From NCBI GenBank assembly GCA_964481885.1, contig CAYZUS010000003.1:42058-106057 (forward strand): DNA of 64,000 bases, written 5' to 3'. The position numbers were made by a program, and so were the translations under genes. The notes beneath the pieces are model-generated. The model searched no databases. It worked only from the letters and a program-made list of their open reading frames with translations, and had not been told where the DNA came from. The DNA is from Fen731 sp964481885 (GTDB lineage: Bacteria; Actinomycetota; Humimicrobiia; Humimicrobiales; Humimicrobiaceae). Shown here piece by piece: positions 8,465-17,268 of this stretch. How positions within the stretch are numbered: the stretch's first letter is position 1; every line of letters begins with the position of its first letter.

Positions 8465-9348
8465 ATAACCACAAATTCAAATTGTTAAAACCTCCAAAGA
8501 CAATAGATGAGCAGATCTCTCTTTTAAAAAGTCGAAATATTATTATTGAAGATACTGAAGCAGTAATATCTTTTCTTGAAAATAATAATTATTATCGGTT
8601 AATGGGCTACGCCTTCCACTTTAAAACAGACAAAGACACTTATGAATCCGGAACTAATATATCCACAATTATTGGCATTTATAATTTTGATAAATTGTTA
8701 AGACAACTAATAATTTCATTATTAGAAGATTTTGAAATTTCTTTTAGGACCAAACTTGCTTATTATCTCAGCCATAAATATGGAAGTGAATGTTACCTAA
8801 AAAAAGATATTTTTATGGATAAACGTTTACATTCAGATTTTATATACACTATTGGGAAAAACATAAAGCAATCAGTTAATGAACAGTTTGTAAAGCATCA
8901 TTTTTCAAAATATGAAGGAAGGTTTCCCTTTTGGGTTTTAATAGAGATTTTATCTTTCAGTGCTATCTCAAAATTTTTTAAAAATATTAATAATTTAGAT
9001 AAAAACTTTTTTTCGAAAAACTTTTATAATCATGATGCTGTTATTTTTGAAAATTGGGTCCATCATTTTTCAGTATTAAGAAATACCTGCGCACATTACG
9101 GAAGACTTTATAATAAAAATTTACTTCCCATTTTAAAATATTTAAAAGAGGATGAAAGTAAATTTGAAAGATCATTTAAAGTGTTTGATTCATTATTTAT
9201 CTTGAAAAAAGTTTACTCTAATAAAGAATTATGGTTTGAATTTTTAAGCAAACTTGAAAATCTAATAACTGAACATAAGGCTATAATTGATTTGAACTTA
9301 GATGGTTTTCCAGAGAATTATTTATTAATATTGAAAGAAGAAACTTAA
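8437..9348 (+). CDS. AbiD/AbiF-type abortive infection protein (Abi_2, HEPN RNase)
   Basis: This 303-residue protein belongs to the Abi_2 family. The N-terminal block KPPKTIDEQISLLKSR and the NNYYRLMGYAFHF motif are typical. The C-terminal RNTCAHYGRLYN (Arg215 to His220) is the R-x4-H HEPN ribonuclease motif. Such proteins are phage-defence or toxin RNases. The start is uncertain. ATG 8437 has only AGGA 12 nt upstream and lies inside a hairpin. An in-frame TTG at 8482 would start just before the conserved KPPKTID block but has no clear ribosome binding site. The gene is AT-rich, has its own consensus promoter, and is bracketed by repeat copies B and C. Confidence 0.85.
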   Translation: MRTSLGQFFYNHKFKLLKPPKTIDEQISLLKSRNIIIEDTEAVISFLENNNYYRLMGYAFHFKTDKDTYESGTNISTIIGIYNFDKLLRQLIISLLEDFEISFRTKLAYYLSHKYGSECYLKKDIFMDKRLHSDFIYTIGKNIKQSVNEQFVKHHFSKYEGRFPFWVLIEILSFSAISKFFKNINNLDKNFFSKNFYNHDAVIFENWVHHFSVLRNTCAHYGRLYNKNLLPILKYLKEDESKFERSFKVFDSLFILKKVYSNKELWFEFLSKLENLITEHKAIIDLNLDGFPENYLLILKEET

Positions 9349-9396
9349 GTTTTTATTGTTTAAGCTTCTTTAGATTTAAAATTTCTCTTAAAAAAT

Positions 9397-9426
9397 GGTT
9401 CGAAATTTCACACCTCTTCCCAGCCA
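9397..9426 (+). repeat. tRNA 3'-end-like repeat, copy C
   Basis: The 30-base core differs from copy B by one base and lies 49 bp after the abi stop. The bases before it (taagcttctttagat) resemble the sequence before copies A and B. It marks the downstream edge of the abi module. Confidence 0.7.
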
Positions 9427-9558
9427 GTATATGTATTTAATTTGAAATTACCTTGTTTGTTTGCTGACAATTTCCGAATATATATATTGTCCTGATTAAT
9501 TTAAAATTATAAAAATTATTTAAATTCAACCTGGACGTTTCGACAATAGAAAGGCTGC

Positions 9559-9597
9559 AATTTTATTAATTGAAAAGTTGAAATTATTAATAAAATT
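9559..9597. repeat. 12-bp inverted repeat upstream of the chagasin-like gene
   Basis: AATTTTATTAAT (9559-9570) and ATTAATAAAATT (9586-9597) are perfect inverted repeats around a 15-nt loop, 28 bp before the ATG at 9625. It could be an operator or a leader hairpin. Confidence 0.5.
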
Positions 9598-9624
9598 TGT
9601 CATTTCATTATATTAGGAGGCAAA

Positions 9625-10068
9625 ATGACTATAAATAATTTTGTAAAAAGAATAAAAGTTCAACCGTCAATTTTACTAGCGGCAGCGCTTGTCATATTCT
9701 TATTGACCACAATTTGTTTCTTTGGTGGATGTGCCACAGCAGGAAAAACTTACACGGAAAGCAATGATGGGGACAGTCTGAATTTAAAGATTAATGATGT
9801 AATAACAATAAGGCTTGAATCCAATCCTACAACAGGTTATAAATGGAATTTATCAGAAGAAAGTAATTCAGGTATTATTTCTTTGGTTTCGTCAGAATTT
9901 ACTGAAAAGGAAAGTAAGGAAAATCTGGTCGGCGCAGGTGGTTTCGAAACACTTACTTTCAAGGCAGTTTCCAGTGGAAGCACTGCCATCATTCTGACTT
10001 ATAACAGATCATGGGAAACAGATGTCCAGCCTGAAAAAAGTTATAGACTTAGTATCTCAGTAGAATAA
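9625..10068 (+). CDS. Chagasin-family (I42) cysteine-protease inhibitor lipoprotein
   Basis: This 147-residue protein has an N-terminal hydrophobic helix ending in the lipobox FGGC (about residue 36), so it is a membrane-anchored extracellular lipoprotein. The three inhibitor loops of the chagasin family are visible: NPTTGYKW, GAGGFETLTF and RSWE (usually RPW). Chagasins inhibit papain-like cysteine proteases. The target here is unknown, and it may protect the cell from environmental or own proteases. The start is supported by a perfect AGGAGG upstream. Confidence 0.85.
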   Translation: MTINNFVKRIKVQPSILLAAALVIFLLTTICFFGGCATAGKTYTESNDGDSLNLKINDVITIRLESNPTTGYKWNLSEESNSGIISLVSSEFTEKESKENLVGAGGFETLTFKAVSSGSTAIILTYNRSWETDVQPEKSYRLSISVE

Positions 10069-10164
10069 TATTCTACCATCTGTATTTATGTATTCCCTGA
10101 TAACCATATCTTCCATAATGGCCTTTCCCCTGGCAGGGCAGGATCGGGCTAACCAAAAATATTT

Positions 10165-11241
10165 TCACTGAGCAGACAAAAATGCGCAGCACTGCTCTTC
10201 AAAATTAAAGCTGTGGTTATTTTCTTTCGCATAATCCAGGGTTCTTTCAGATGGGAAAGCAATAACACTGATGCCAAGCTTTAGGAGCTCAATCTCCATT
10301 TTTTCAAATTCCTGACCGTACGGTCTGGCACAGCCAAGAATCACCGGAGTGCCAGGCATCATTCTTTTTGCATATTCAAAAAGCTTGACAACATCGAATG
10401 GTTTGACTTCAGGAATCGAGGACCTGTCATTCCTCGACAAATTTTTGGCAATCACAAAAACACACGAATCTGCCCCTGATTGGGAGATTTCTTTTACTGA
10501 CCTGTATTCCCCGGATAAACTGCCATCCCCCAAACCTATTACAAGATGCGGACTCACATTCAGTCCTGCCCCTTTTAGGAGCCGGACATTCTCATAAAAC
10601 ATTTCCGGGCTGCAACCTTTAAGGTTATAAGTTTCCTCTATCGAATGCTTGTCGGAAAAAACATTTACAAGCACTCCGTCTATGCCGCATTCGTATAACC
10701 TTTCTGCAGTTTGCCTGTCAGTAAAACCAAGATGTATAAATACTTTCATTGCCCGGCCATATTTATTTTTCACTTCTTTTAATTCAGGCAATATTCTTTC
10801 GTCCAGTGGAAGACGGCCGTGGCTGTCAAATCCTCCGCTTACAAGAATCCCGTTTACTGATGTTTGCGTGCCCTGGTCCAGATCACTTGTTTTGTTGTCT
10901 TTGGCTGCTCCTGCAGAAGGCTCGACACTGTTATTCTGGTATCGCATAATGATTTCCATGACCCTGTTTCCCTTTGGTTTTGAGGCGCCAGGTGAAATAA
11001 AATCTGTGGAATTTACGAAATCTGTGGAATTTATGAAATCTGTGGGATTTATGAAATCAGTTGAATTAATATCTACCATATCCGAAAGAAGGCGCGCTTT
11101 GCAGTGGCTGCACATCAGCTCACATTTTTTCCCGGTGAGGCTGATGTTTAAAAAACTGTTTGGCCTGTTATTGTAGTGCTTGCTTATGAAGACTTTGGAG
11201 CCGGGTACAGCAAATATTATTTCTTTTGCGGATTTTTTCAT
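10165..11241 (-). CDS. Radical SAM protein, LipS1/LipS2-type lipoyl synthase component
   Basis: This 358-residue radical-SAM protein has the cluster motif CELMCSHC (Cys40, Cys44, Cys47). It follows the second radical-SAM gene with a 4-base ATGA overlap. The pair lies divergent from a lipoate-ligase fusion and a LipT-like flavoprotein. That arrangement matches the two-protein lipoyl synthases LipS1/LipS2 of archaea and sulfur-oxidising bacteria, which insert the two sulfurs into protein-bound octanoate. I cannot assign which of the two it is. A low-complexity insert (repeated INSTDF units, residues ~57-81) follows the cluster motif and comes from an 18-bp DNA repeat. Confidence 0.72.
   Translation of the reverse strand: MKKSAKEIIFAVPGSKVFISKHYNNRPNSFLNISLTGKKCELMCSHCKARLLSDMVDINSTDFINPTDFINSTDFVNSTDFISPGASKPKGNRVMEIIMRYQNNSVEPSAGAAKDNKTSDLDQGTQTSVNGILVSGGFDSHGRLPLDERILPELKEVKNKYGRAMKVFIHLGFTDRQTAERLYECGIDGVLVNVFSDKHSIEETYNLKGCSPEMFYENVRLLKGAGLNVSPHLVIGLGDGSLSGEYRSVKEISQSGADSCVFVIAKNLSRNDRSSIPEVKPFDVVKLFEYAKRMMPGTPVILGCARPYGQEFEKMEIELLKLGISVIAFPSERTLDYAKENNHSFNFEEQCCAFLSAQ
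11000..11071. repeat. 18-bp tandem repeat inside the radical SAM gene
   Basis: Four 18-bp units start at 11000, 11018, 11036 and 11054 (aaatctgtggaatttacg and variants). They encode a hexapeptide repeat such as NSTDFI in the radical-SAM protein. The units keep the frame. Confidence 0.85.
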
Positions 11242-12562
11242 TTCTTATTATCTGAAACTGTTGATAATAATTCAGATATCTGACTTGCAATGGTTTTCCT
11301 GTCTTCCTCATTTGGCAGATATGGATAGTTCCTGAACGCCTCCGAAGGCCTTTCATTTGCAAATGGTCTGTTGCATGCAGAAATCCTGCTATCTGAACTG
11401 CAAGGGCACCCGGATGTCATAAAAGCGTATCCTTCTTCCACTACTTCCCGAAGGTCATAATCAAATTCTGTTATTCTGCCGCCAGCAATCTTAATTTTTG
11501 AAATATCCAGGCCTTTTTCATTGATGAGATACCGTGCAATTTGTATTTNNNNNNNNNNNNNNNNNNNNNNNNNNNNNNNNNNNNNNNNNNNNNNNNNNNN
11601 NNNNNNNNNNNNNNNNNNNNNNNNNNNNNNNNNNNNNNNNNNNNNNNNATTTTTGAAATATCCAGGCCTTTTTCATTGATGAGATACCGTGCAATTTGTA
11701 TTTTTCTGTAAGAAACAAGCTCAGGGCGCTCAAGTTCCTCCAATATGCTCCCCGGTTCCGGATAAAATGAGAAAAGATGTGTTTTTGCGCCCAGCAGATG
11801 GGCGTCGTAAATTATCTTTACTGCCTGTTCTTCAGTTTCTCCAAGCCCCACTATAAGGTGTATCCCTGCCTTAAAACGGCCAAACACATCTGCCGCCCAC
11901 TCTAATACTTCCCAGTATTTTTGCCACTTGTGCGGACCGCCGACTCCGGCTCCCCTGTATTTTTCAAATAAATCTTTTGTTGAGGCATCTATAGCAATTC
12001 CCACCATTTCAGCGCCTGCCGCCTTAAACTGCCTTAAGGTTTCAGGCGAACCAATAAGCGATGGTGTTATAAGAAGGCTCAATGGCAGACTCGAGAATTG
12101 TTTGATTTTTTTTGAAATCGCTATTGTGTCTTTTATGGCATTGCCATGCGTTATCATTGACAGGCATATTCTCTCAAAACTGCTTTCGTGCTCTTTTAGT
12201 GCATTAAGCACATCATCCAGCCTGTAGACGGGCCACTTGACTCTTATAAAGGTCTTTTTGGCATTTTTAGTTTTGCTTCTTCTGCCATCTAAATTATCAT
12301 CGGCAATTATTCCGGAATTTGTACTGCCTGCAGCCGATTCGACTAATTTATTATCAGGCTCGCCCTGGGCGCCCCGGCTGTTTTCTGAATCCTGCCTGAC
12401 ACCTGCTATTCCGCAATATGCACATTTGCCCAGGCATCCCTGGTCATATGTCAGCAAAAGATTAAGTCCCGTCAGCCGCACCGGGTCCTTAAAGCTTCCG
12501 GATACAAATCCCAGCGACATAGCCGCAGCCAGGCTGGTCTGAATATACTCGGGACTATTCAA
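11238..12562 (-). CDS. Radical SAM protein, partner LipS1/LipS2-type lipoyl synthase component
   Basis: The gene is split in the assembly by 100 N. Deleting the N run and one 55-bp repeat joins the parts in frame to 389 residues, ending at an ATGA overlap with the next gene. The cluster motif is CLGKCAYC (Cys43, Cys47, Cys50), preceded by SLAAAMSLGF and LNLLLTYDQG, as in lipoyl-synthase-like radical-SAM proteins. The C-terminal part after the gap includes GCPCSSD...ACNRP, possible ligands for a second iron-sulfur cluster. I start it at TTG 12562, which has AGGAGG at 5-nt spacing. A GTG at 12622 would add 20 Cys-rich residues without a clear binding site. A hydrophilic insert lies near residues 60-105. 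Confidence 0.75.
11494..11703. other. False assembly gap 1 (55-bp repeat, 100 N, same 55 bp)
   Basis: Bases 11494-11548 and 11649-11703 are identical and flank exactly 100 N (11549-11648). Collapsing them removes 155 bp and restores a continuous radical-SAM ORF. The gap is most likely an unmerged contig overlap, not missing sequence. Confidence 0.93.
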
Positions 12563-12715
12563 AATATCCTCCTGAAAACAATCATTAAAGCACGTTTGAC
12601 AAAAACTTGTAATAATATACACTTTTGGGCATTAATTTCAAACTAAAAATGCTAGTTACAGACTAGGACATAAAATAAAACATAAAATAAATAAACAGAT
12701 AGATAAATAGATAAT

Positions 12716-14449
12716 TTGGAAACCGGCAAAAAAAATAAAATTAGGGTAATTGATACAAAAGCACTAAGCGCCGCTGAAAATATGGCGCTTGATGAGGCTA
12801 TTCTTGAGGCCAGGGAAGAAAATCTGATACCTGACACAATAAGGTTTCTTAGTTTTGAACCCCACTGCGCCCTTGTCGGCTTTTTTCAGAATGTTGAAAA
12901 TGAAATCAGGGAGAGCTTCTGTGCGCAGGAAGGCATAGAAATAAACCGCAGAATAACAGGCGGCGGCGCACTTTACTGGGGAGTAAAAGATATCGGATGG
13001 GAGATATTTGCCTCTGCTGACAGATTTGCAGCAAAAATCTCAAAGTTTGAGGACTATTACGGATTATTCTGTGATGCTGCGTCCCGGGGAATAAACCAGT
13101 TCGGTCTTAAATCAGATTTCAGGCCAAGAAACGATATTGAAATCGACGGTAAAAAAATCTCAGGTTCAGGTGGCACTTCAATCAGGGAATGTTTTATGTT
13201 CCAGGGCACGCTCCTTGTTGATATAAATCTTGAAATCATGCTCAGAGCTTTAAGGATTCCTGTGGAAAAGCTCAGATACAGTGAAATGAATTCCTTAAAA
13301 GACAGGGTCACGTGGCTCGCAAGAGAACTCGGTTACTGCCCTCCCAGAGAGGAAATCATAAAAAATCTGCTTGAAGGTTTCTCGCAGGCTCTTGGCGTTG
13401 AGTATTATTTTGATGAGCTGTCTGAAATTGAAAAAGAAATTTTTAGCCGGAAAATAAACCATTTTAAAAGTAAAAACCATATTTACAGGGTAAAAGGCAA
13501 AAAAAGTGTTTCAATAATAAAATCTGTCAGCAAGACAGAATCCGGAGTCATCAGATGCAATGCCGCAATAGATACCAAAAGAAAGATTTTAAAAAGCGTT
13601 AATTTTACTGGAGATTTTTTCATTTATCCCGGGAGAGCAGTTTTTGATGCTGAGTCTGTTCTTAAAAACATTTCAATTGGCCGTGGCGACACTGCAAAGC
13701 CTGGAAGTCAGGACACCGCAGATGAAAAACCCAAGAGTGGTAATATTGCTGCTGAAAGGCCAGGAAATGAAAATATTGCAGCTGTAAAACTGGCAAAGAT
13801 AATAAGTGATTTTTATATTAATTATCCACAGGCAATCAGGGGGATAACTGCCCAAAATCTTTCTGATGCAGTTTCAAAGTGTATTGAAAAACTGGAATAT
13901 AAAAAATTCATGATACCTAAAAAGTATTATAACGATATTTTTATAATAGAAACCGAAGACAACAAGGCGGCCAGAATCAACTCCGATGAAAGTATTGAAA
14001 TATTCCTGCTGCCCTATTGTGCAAAGCTTCCGCAATGCGAGTACAGGTTATGTGAGGGGTGCAATTTTTGCGGGAAATGCAGCACCGGGGAGGTTGTAAA
14101 ATTACTTGATGAGTTTGGCATAAAGAGTACTACAATTACAAGCTATGAAAATCTGGAGGAAACATTAAGGATACTTAAAGCTGCCGGGACAGTGTTTTTT
14201 GCAGGCTGCTGCTGCGAGGCTTTCTATGTAAAACACAAGCAGGATTTTGAAAATATCGGACTTGCTGGAATACTTATTAATATTGGAAACGATACCTGTT
14301 ATGACTTGGGAAAAGAAAGTGATGCGCACCGCGGCAAATTTGAAGGTTTTACCGAAATCAAGCTGCCTCTGGTAAGAAAGATTTTAAGTATTTATAATTC
14401 CAGGAGCCACAAGAAAGTAAAAATTAAAAAAATAAAATCCTGCAATTAA
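12716..14449 (+). CDS. Lipoate-protein ligase LplA-LplB fused to a DUF116-like domain
   Basis: This is a 577-residue three-part protein. Residues ~1-235 are an LplA/BPL catalytic domain, with NMALDEA, RRITGGGALYW and GKKISGSGGT, where the first Lys after G is the expected catalytic residue. Residues ~240-390 resemble the LplB accessory domain (KGKKSVSIIKSV, FTGDFFIYP, IRGIT). Residues ~400-577 are Cys-rich and DUF116-like, with LPYC-x5-C-x4-LCEGCNFCGKC and later FFAGCCCEA. It probably attaches octanoate or lipoate to a carrier protein for the neighbouring LipS pair. The start codon is TTG 12716. No strong binding site is visible, but the conserved first strand requires a start near here. Confidence 0.8.
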   Translation: METGKKNKIRVIDTKALSAAENMALDEAILEAREENLIPDTIRFLSFEPHCALVGFFQNVENEIRESFCAQEGIEINRRITGGGALYWGVKDIGWEIFASADRFAAKISKFEDYYGLFCDAASRGINQFGLKSDFRPRNDIEIDGKKISGSGGTSIRECFMFQGTLLVDINLEIMLRALRIPVEKLRYSEMNSLKDRVTWLARELGYCPPREEIIKNLLEGFSQALGVEYYFDELSEIEKEIFSRKINHFKSKNHIYRVKGKKSVSIIKSVSKTESGVIRCNAAIDTKRKILKSVNFTGDFFIYPGRAVFDAESVLKNISIGRGDTAKPGSQDTADEKPKSGNIAAERPGNENIAAVKLAKIISDFYINYPQAIRGITAQNLSDAVSKCIEKLEYKKFMIPKKYYNDIFIIETEDNKAARINSDESIEIFLLPYCAKLPQCEYRLCEGCNFCGKCSTGEVVKLLDEFGIKSTTITSYENLEETLRILKAAGTVFFAGCCCEAFYVKHKQDFENIGLAGILINIGNDTCYDLGKESDAHRGKFEGFTEIKLPLVRKILSIYNSRSHKKVKIKKIKSCN

Positions 14450-14568
14450 TCTATATGTAAGCAATAAGAGTTTTTTAAAGACCTGATTTTTTAGTCAGCT
14501 TGCCGATGATTGTTAAAATATCAATTGAACTGAAAATCCGGTAAATCAACAAATGGGACTATAAAAAA

Positions 14569-16011
14569 ATGCTTGAATGTGATGTATTGATAGTGGGCTG
14601 TGGGCCGGCGGGGGCAAGCCTTGCCTTATACCTGGCGCAAAAAAACATAAAAGTAATTGTCGCTGAAAAGAAGAAAAATCTGGACACACCAGTCAGGTGT
14701 GCTGAATTTGTACCTGTAAATATTGCCGGATTATTTGACTTTAAGATCAGCGGGATTAACAATCGGACGGATTACCTTGAAACTTATGTGGCCAAAAACT
14801 CTTCTGAAAAGTTTAGCCTTATTTCAAAAACCGGTGCCCCGGGTTTTATTTTGGACAGGGATATTTTTATAAATGATATCGCTTCAAAATTTACAGCATC
14901 GGGAGGCAGGCTGCTGAAAGGCACAAAAGTTATATCAATACAGCAAAATCCGGGTGGTTTTATTTTGGATTTGTCTGATCTGGCTTTAAAAAATAATTTA
15001 GTGGTAAAAGCAAAAATCATTGCCGGCGCTGATGGCCCGCTTTCCTTAATAGGAAGGATCATGGGCTCTTCCCATAAAAGCTTCATGCCGGCAATACAGC
15101 AAAATCCGGCAATAATATTAAAGAACACTGATTGCAACAAAGTCTTTTTCTCGCCCTACATTTCATGCGGTTATGGCTGGCTTTTCCCGAAGACAGACAG
15201 AGTAAACCTTGGAGTCGGTGCTTTTTTGGAGCGTAAAACAGGGCAGCATGAAAAAAAAACACAAAACACCCTTATTTCAATAAAAGACACTCTGGCTGCT
15301 TTTACAAAACATTTGGAATTTTCAGGGATTTTGCCAAATGATGTAAATCCACAGCAATCTGTTTTTAGCAATAACATTATTATTACCAACGATAATAATG
15401 CCAAAACTATACCCGAATCACTCAGGCGTGAAAATAAAAATGGTGCAAAACAGGATAGACCTTTGGAGGTATGCGGGCAATTTACCCCGGCTGTCACGGG
15501 CCTTATTCCGAATTCAGGAATTGTAGAGAACCCTGGCACAAAAGACGGCTTTATCCTGTGCGGCGATGCTGCGGGACTTTGTAATCCGATAACGGGTGCC
15601 GGGATATATAATGCAGTATGTTCAGCCAGACTCGCATCTGAAGTTATTGCCAAAGCCCTGAGTTTAAATGATTTAAGCTTTCTGGAGGAAACCAAAGAAA
15701 TCTATAACAGCCAGTTCGGTAATTCAATCAACCGGGCATTAAGAAAGAAATTAATGCAGAAAAACAACTGGCCCTGTTCTATGGCAGACATGAACGGCCA
15801 GCTCCAGGTTACCACAGATATGAACAGCTATCCCCAGCATGGTGTGGACAGCTGTCCCGAGCATATTTTAGACGCCCAAATCAATTGGCCAGAACATCTG
15901 CCAAGGTCCCAAAACAGAAATTATTTTGGCGATAAAGACAACAAAGACAACATTGAGTTTTTAGAACTAGTCAGACAGACCTGGGTTGCCTTCAAAGACT
16001 ACTGGCATTAA
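14569..16011 (+). CDS. FAD-dependent geranylgeranyl-reductase-like oxidoreductase (LipT-like)
   Basis: This 480-residue flavoprotein has an N-terminal dinucleotide motif VGCGPAGASLA, a PVRCAEFVP segment, and the FAD-binding GDAAGLCNPITGAGIYNA block near residue 325. It belongs to the geranylgeranyl-reductase / digeranylgeranylglycerophospholipid-reductase group. Because it directly follows the lipoate ligase fusion and faces the LipS-type pair, the best candidate is LipT, the flavoprotein found in LipS1/S2 loci and proposed to supply electrons for lipoate assembly. A lipid-reductase role remains possible. A hydrophilic insert lies at ~275-315 and the C-terminus is long and irregular. Confidence 0.7.
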   Translation: MLECDVLIVGCGPAGASLALYLAQKNIKVIVAEKKKNLDTPVRCAEFVPVNIAGLFDFKISGINNRTDYLETYVAKNSSEKFSLISKTGAPGFILDRDIFINDIASKFTASGGRLLKGTKVISIQQNPGGFILDLSDLALKNNLVVKAKIIAGADGPLSLIGRIMGSSHKSFMPAIQQNPAIILKNTDCNKVFFSPYISCGYGWLFPKTDRVNLGVGAFLERKTGQHEKKTQNTLISIKDTLAAFTKHLEFSGILPNDVNPQQSVFSNNIIITNDNNAKTIPESLRRENKNGAKQDRPLEVCGQFTPAVTGLIPNSGIVENPGTKDGFILCGDAAGLCNPITGAGIYNAVCSARLASEVIAKALSLNDLSFLEETKEIYNSQFGNSINRALRKKLMQKNNWPCSMADMNGQLQVTTDMNSYPQHGVDSCPEHILDAQINWPEHLPRSQNRNYFGDKDNKDNIEFLELVRQTWVAFKDYWH

Positions 16012-16026
16012 ACCAAAGGCTGTACT

Positions 16027-17268
16027 TTAAAGTTTAAATACCATTTCCTCCGGCTTTAGATCCCTTTTTTCTTCAACAACTTTTCTTGTAAAGTGCGCGA
16101 CGACCAATTCCTCGTTTGTCGGAATTACATAGATCTTTGCCCTTGAGTCATGTGAATAATCTGCAGATATAAGGCCCTGCTCTCCGCCGACTTCCTTATT
16201 TCTCTGGCTGTCAAATTTTATACCCATAAATTCCAGGTTTTCCAGCATTCTTTCGCGCATATAGGGATTCTTTTCACCTATTCCGCCGCTTAAAACAACA
16301 CAATCAACGCCCCCCATTATGGCGCCATAGGAACCGATGTATTTTCTTATTCCGTCCAGGTAAGCATCAACAGCAATCCTTGCACGCTTGTTGCCGCCGT
16401 CTGCAGCAGCAAGTATTTCCCTGAAATCTTCTGTACCTATTCCAGCCAACCCCTTAAGCCCGGCATTATTTGAAATCTCGTCCTGGGCCTGGTCAACTGA
16501 AAGTCCAAGCTCTTTCATGGCGTAAAGAAGTGCCGTACCGTCAACATCCCCTACCCTTGTACCCTGAAGCAGCCCTGAATTAGGGCAGAAACTCATACTG
16601 GTATCGATTGATTTCCCGTCTTTAATTGCGCATACCGAGCTTGAACCACCAAGATGAATAGTGATGAGCCTGATGTCTTCAGTTCCCATCAGTTTGAATG
16701 CGGATGCAGCAAGATATCTGTGTGATGAACCATGAAAACCAAATTTTTTTATGCCAAGCTTTTCGTACCATTCCCATGGAAAACCCAGCGGACGCCTGAA
16801 TTCTGGAATTGAATAATGAAAAGAGGGCTCAAATACACCCACCATCGGAACGTTTAATATTTTGCTGAAAATTCCTATTGACTCAATATAAGGTATATTA
16901 TGGACAGGTGCGGCGAATGCATATTTTTGAAGTTCTGCAAGTATGGGAGGAGTCAGCATGTTTGCGCCATTAGTCTGTCCCATGACACATTTAAATCCCA
17001 TGGCCTGAATATCCTGAGGCTTGCTTATAACACCGTTTTTGACATACCAGTCAAGCGCCGTTGTTATTGCAGTTTCAAAGCCAAACAGGTTAATGACTTC
17101 TTTTTGAGTTGGACTTTCTCCAATGCTGTGAGTAAAATTGGAATCTCCCTGTGATTTTATTTTATCGATATTTGCCTGCCCGAGTATTTTAATCTCATTT
17201 TTTTCATTGATATCAATAATCTTGCTTTTAAAAGAAGTGCTTCCAACATTTCCTATCCCTATTATCAT
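16027..17268 (-). CDS. Divergent acetate-kinase-family protein
   Basis: This 413-residue acetate/propionate-kinase homologue (ASKHA fold) converges on the LipT-like gene with only 15 bp between stops. Conserved parts are the N-VGSTS-K first loop, APVHN, GFHGSSHRY, GTR-GDVDG, GGIGE and PTNEEL. Several acetate-kinase hallmarks are changed. The GHRVVHGGE segment reads GFKCVMGQTNG, losing the substrate Arg. VFDTAFH reads VFEPSFH (Asp to Glu). HLGNGSS reads HLGGSSS. It may phosphorylate a different acyl group or another substrate. Calling it ackA would overstate the evidence. Confidence 0.75.
   Translation of the reverse strand: MIIGIGNVGSTSFKSKIIDINEKNEIKILGQANIDKIKSQGDSNFTHSIGESPTQKEVINLFGFETAITTALDWYVKNGVISKPQDIQAMGFKCVMGQTNGANMLTPPILAELQKYAFAAPVHNIPYIESIGIFSKILNVPMVGVFEPSFHYSIPEFRRPLGFPWEWYEKLGIKKFGFHGSSHRYLAASAFKLMGTEDIRLITIHLGGSSSVCAIKDGKSIDTSMSFCPNSGLLQGTRVGDVDGTALLYAMKELGLSVDQAQDEISNNAGLKGLAGIGTEDFREILAAADGGNKRARIAVDAYLDGIRKYIGSYGAIMGGVDCVVLSGGIGEKNPYMRERMLENLEFMGIKFDSQRNKEVGGEQGLISADYSHDSRAKIYVIPTNEELVVAHFTRKVVEEKRDLKPEEMVFKL

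Noticed and set aside
8337..9426. Copies B and C as integron attC sites
   Set aside because: There are no paired R-box/L-box core sites (GTTRRRY with RYYYAAC) and no integron integrase. The repeats resemble tRNA ends instead.
11518..11733. Short ORFs running through the N gaps
   Set aside because: They are artefacts of the duplicated 55-bp flanks; collapsing the gaps removes them.
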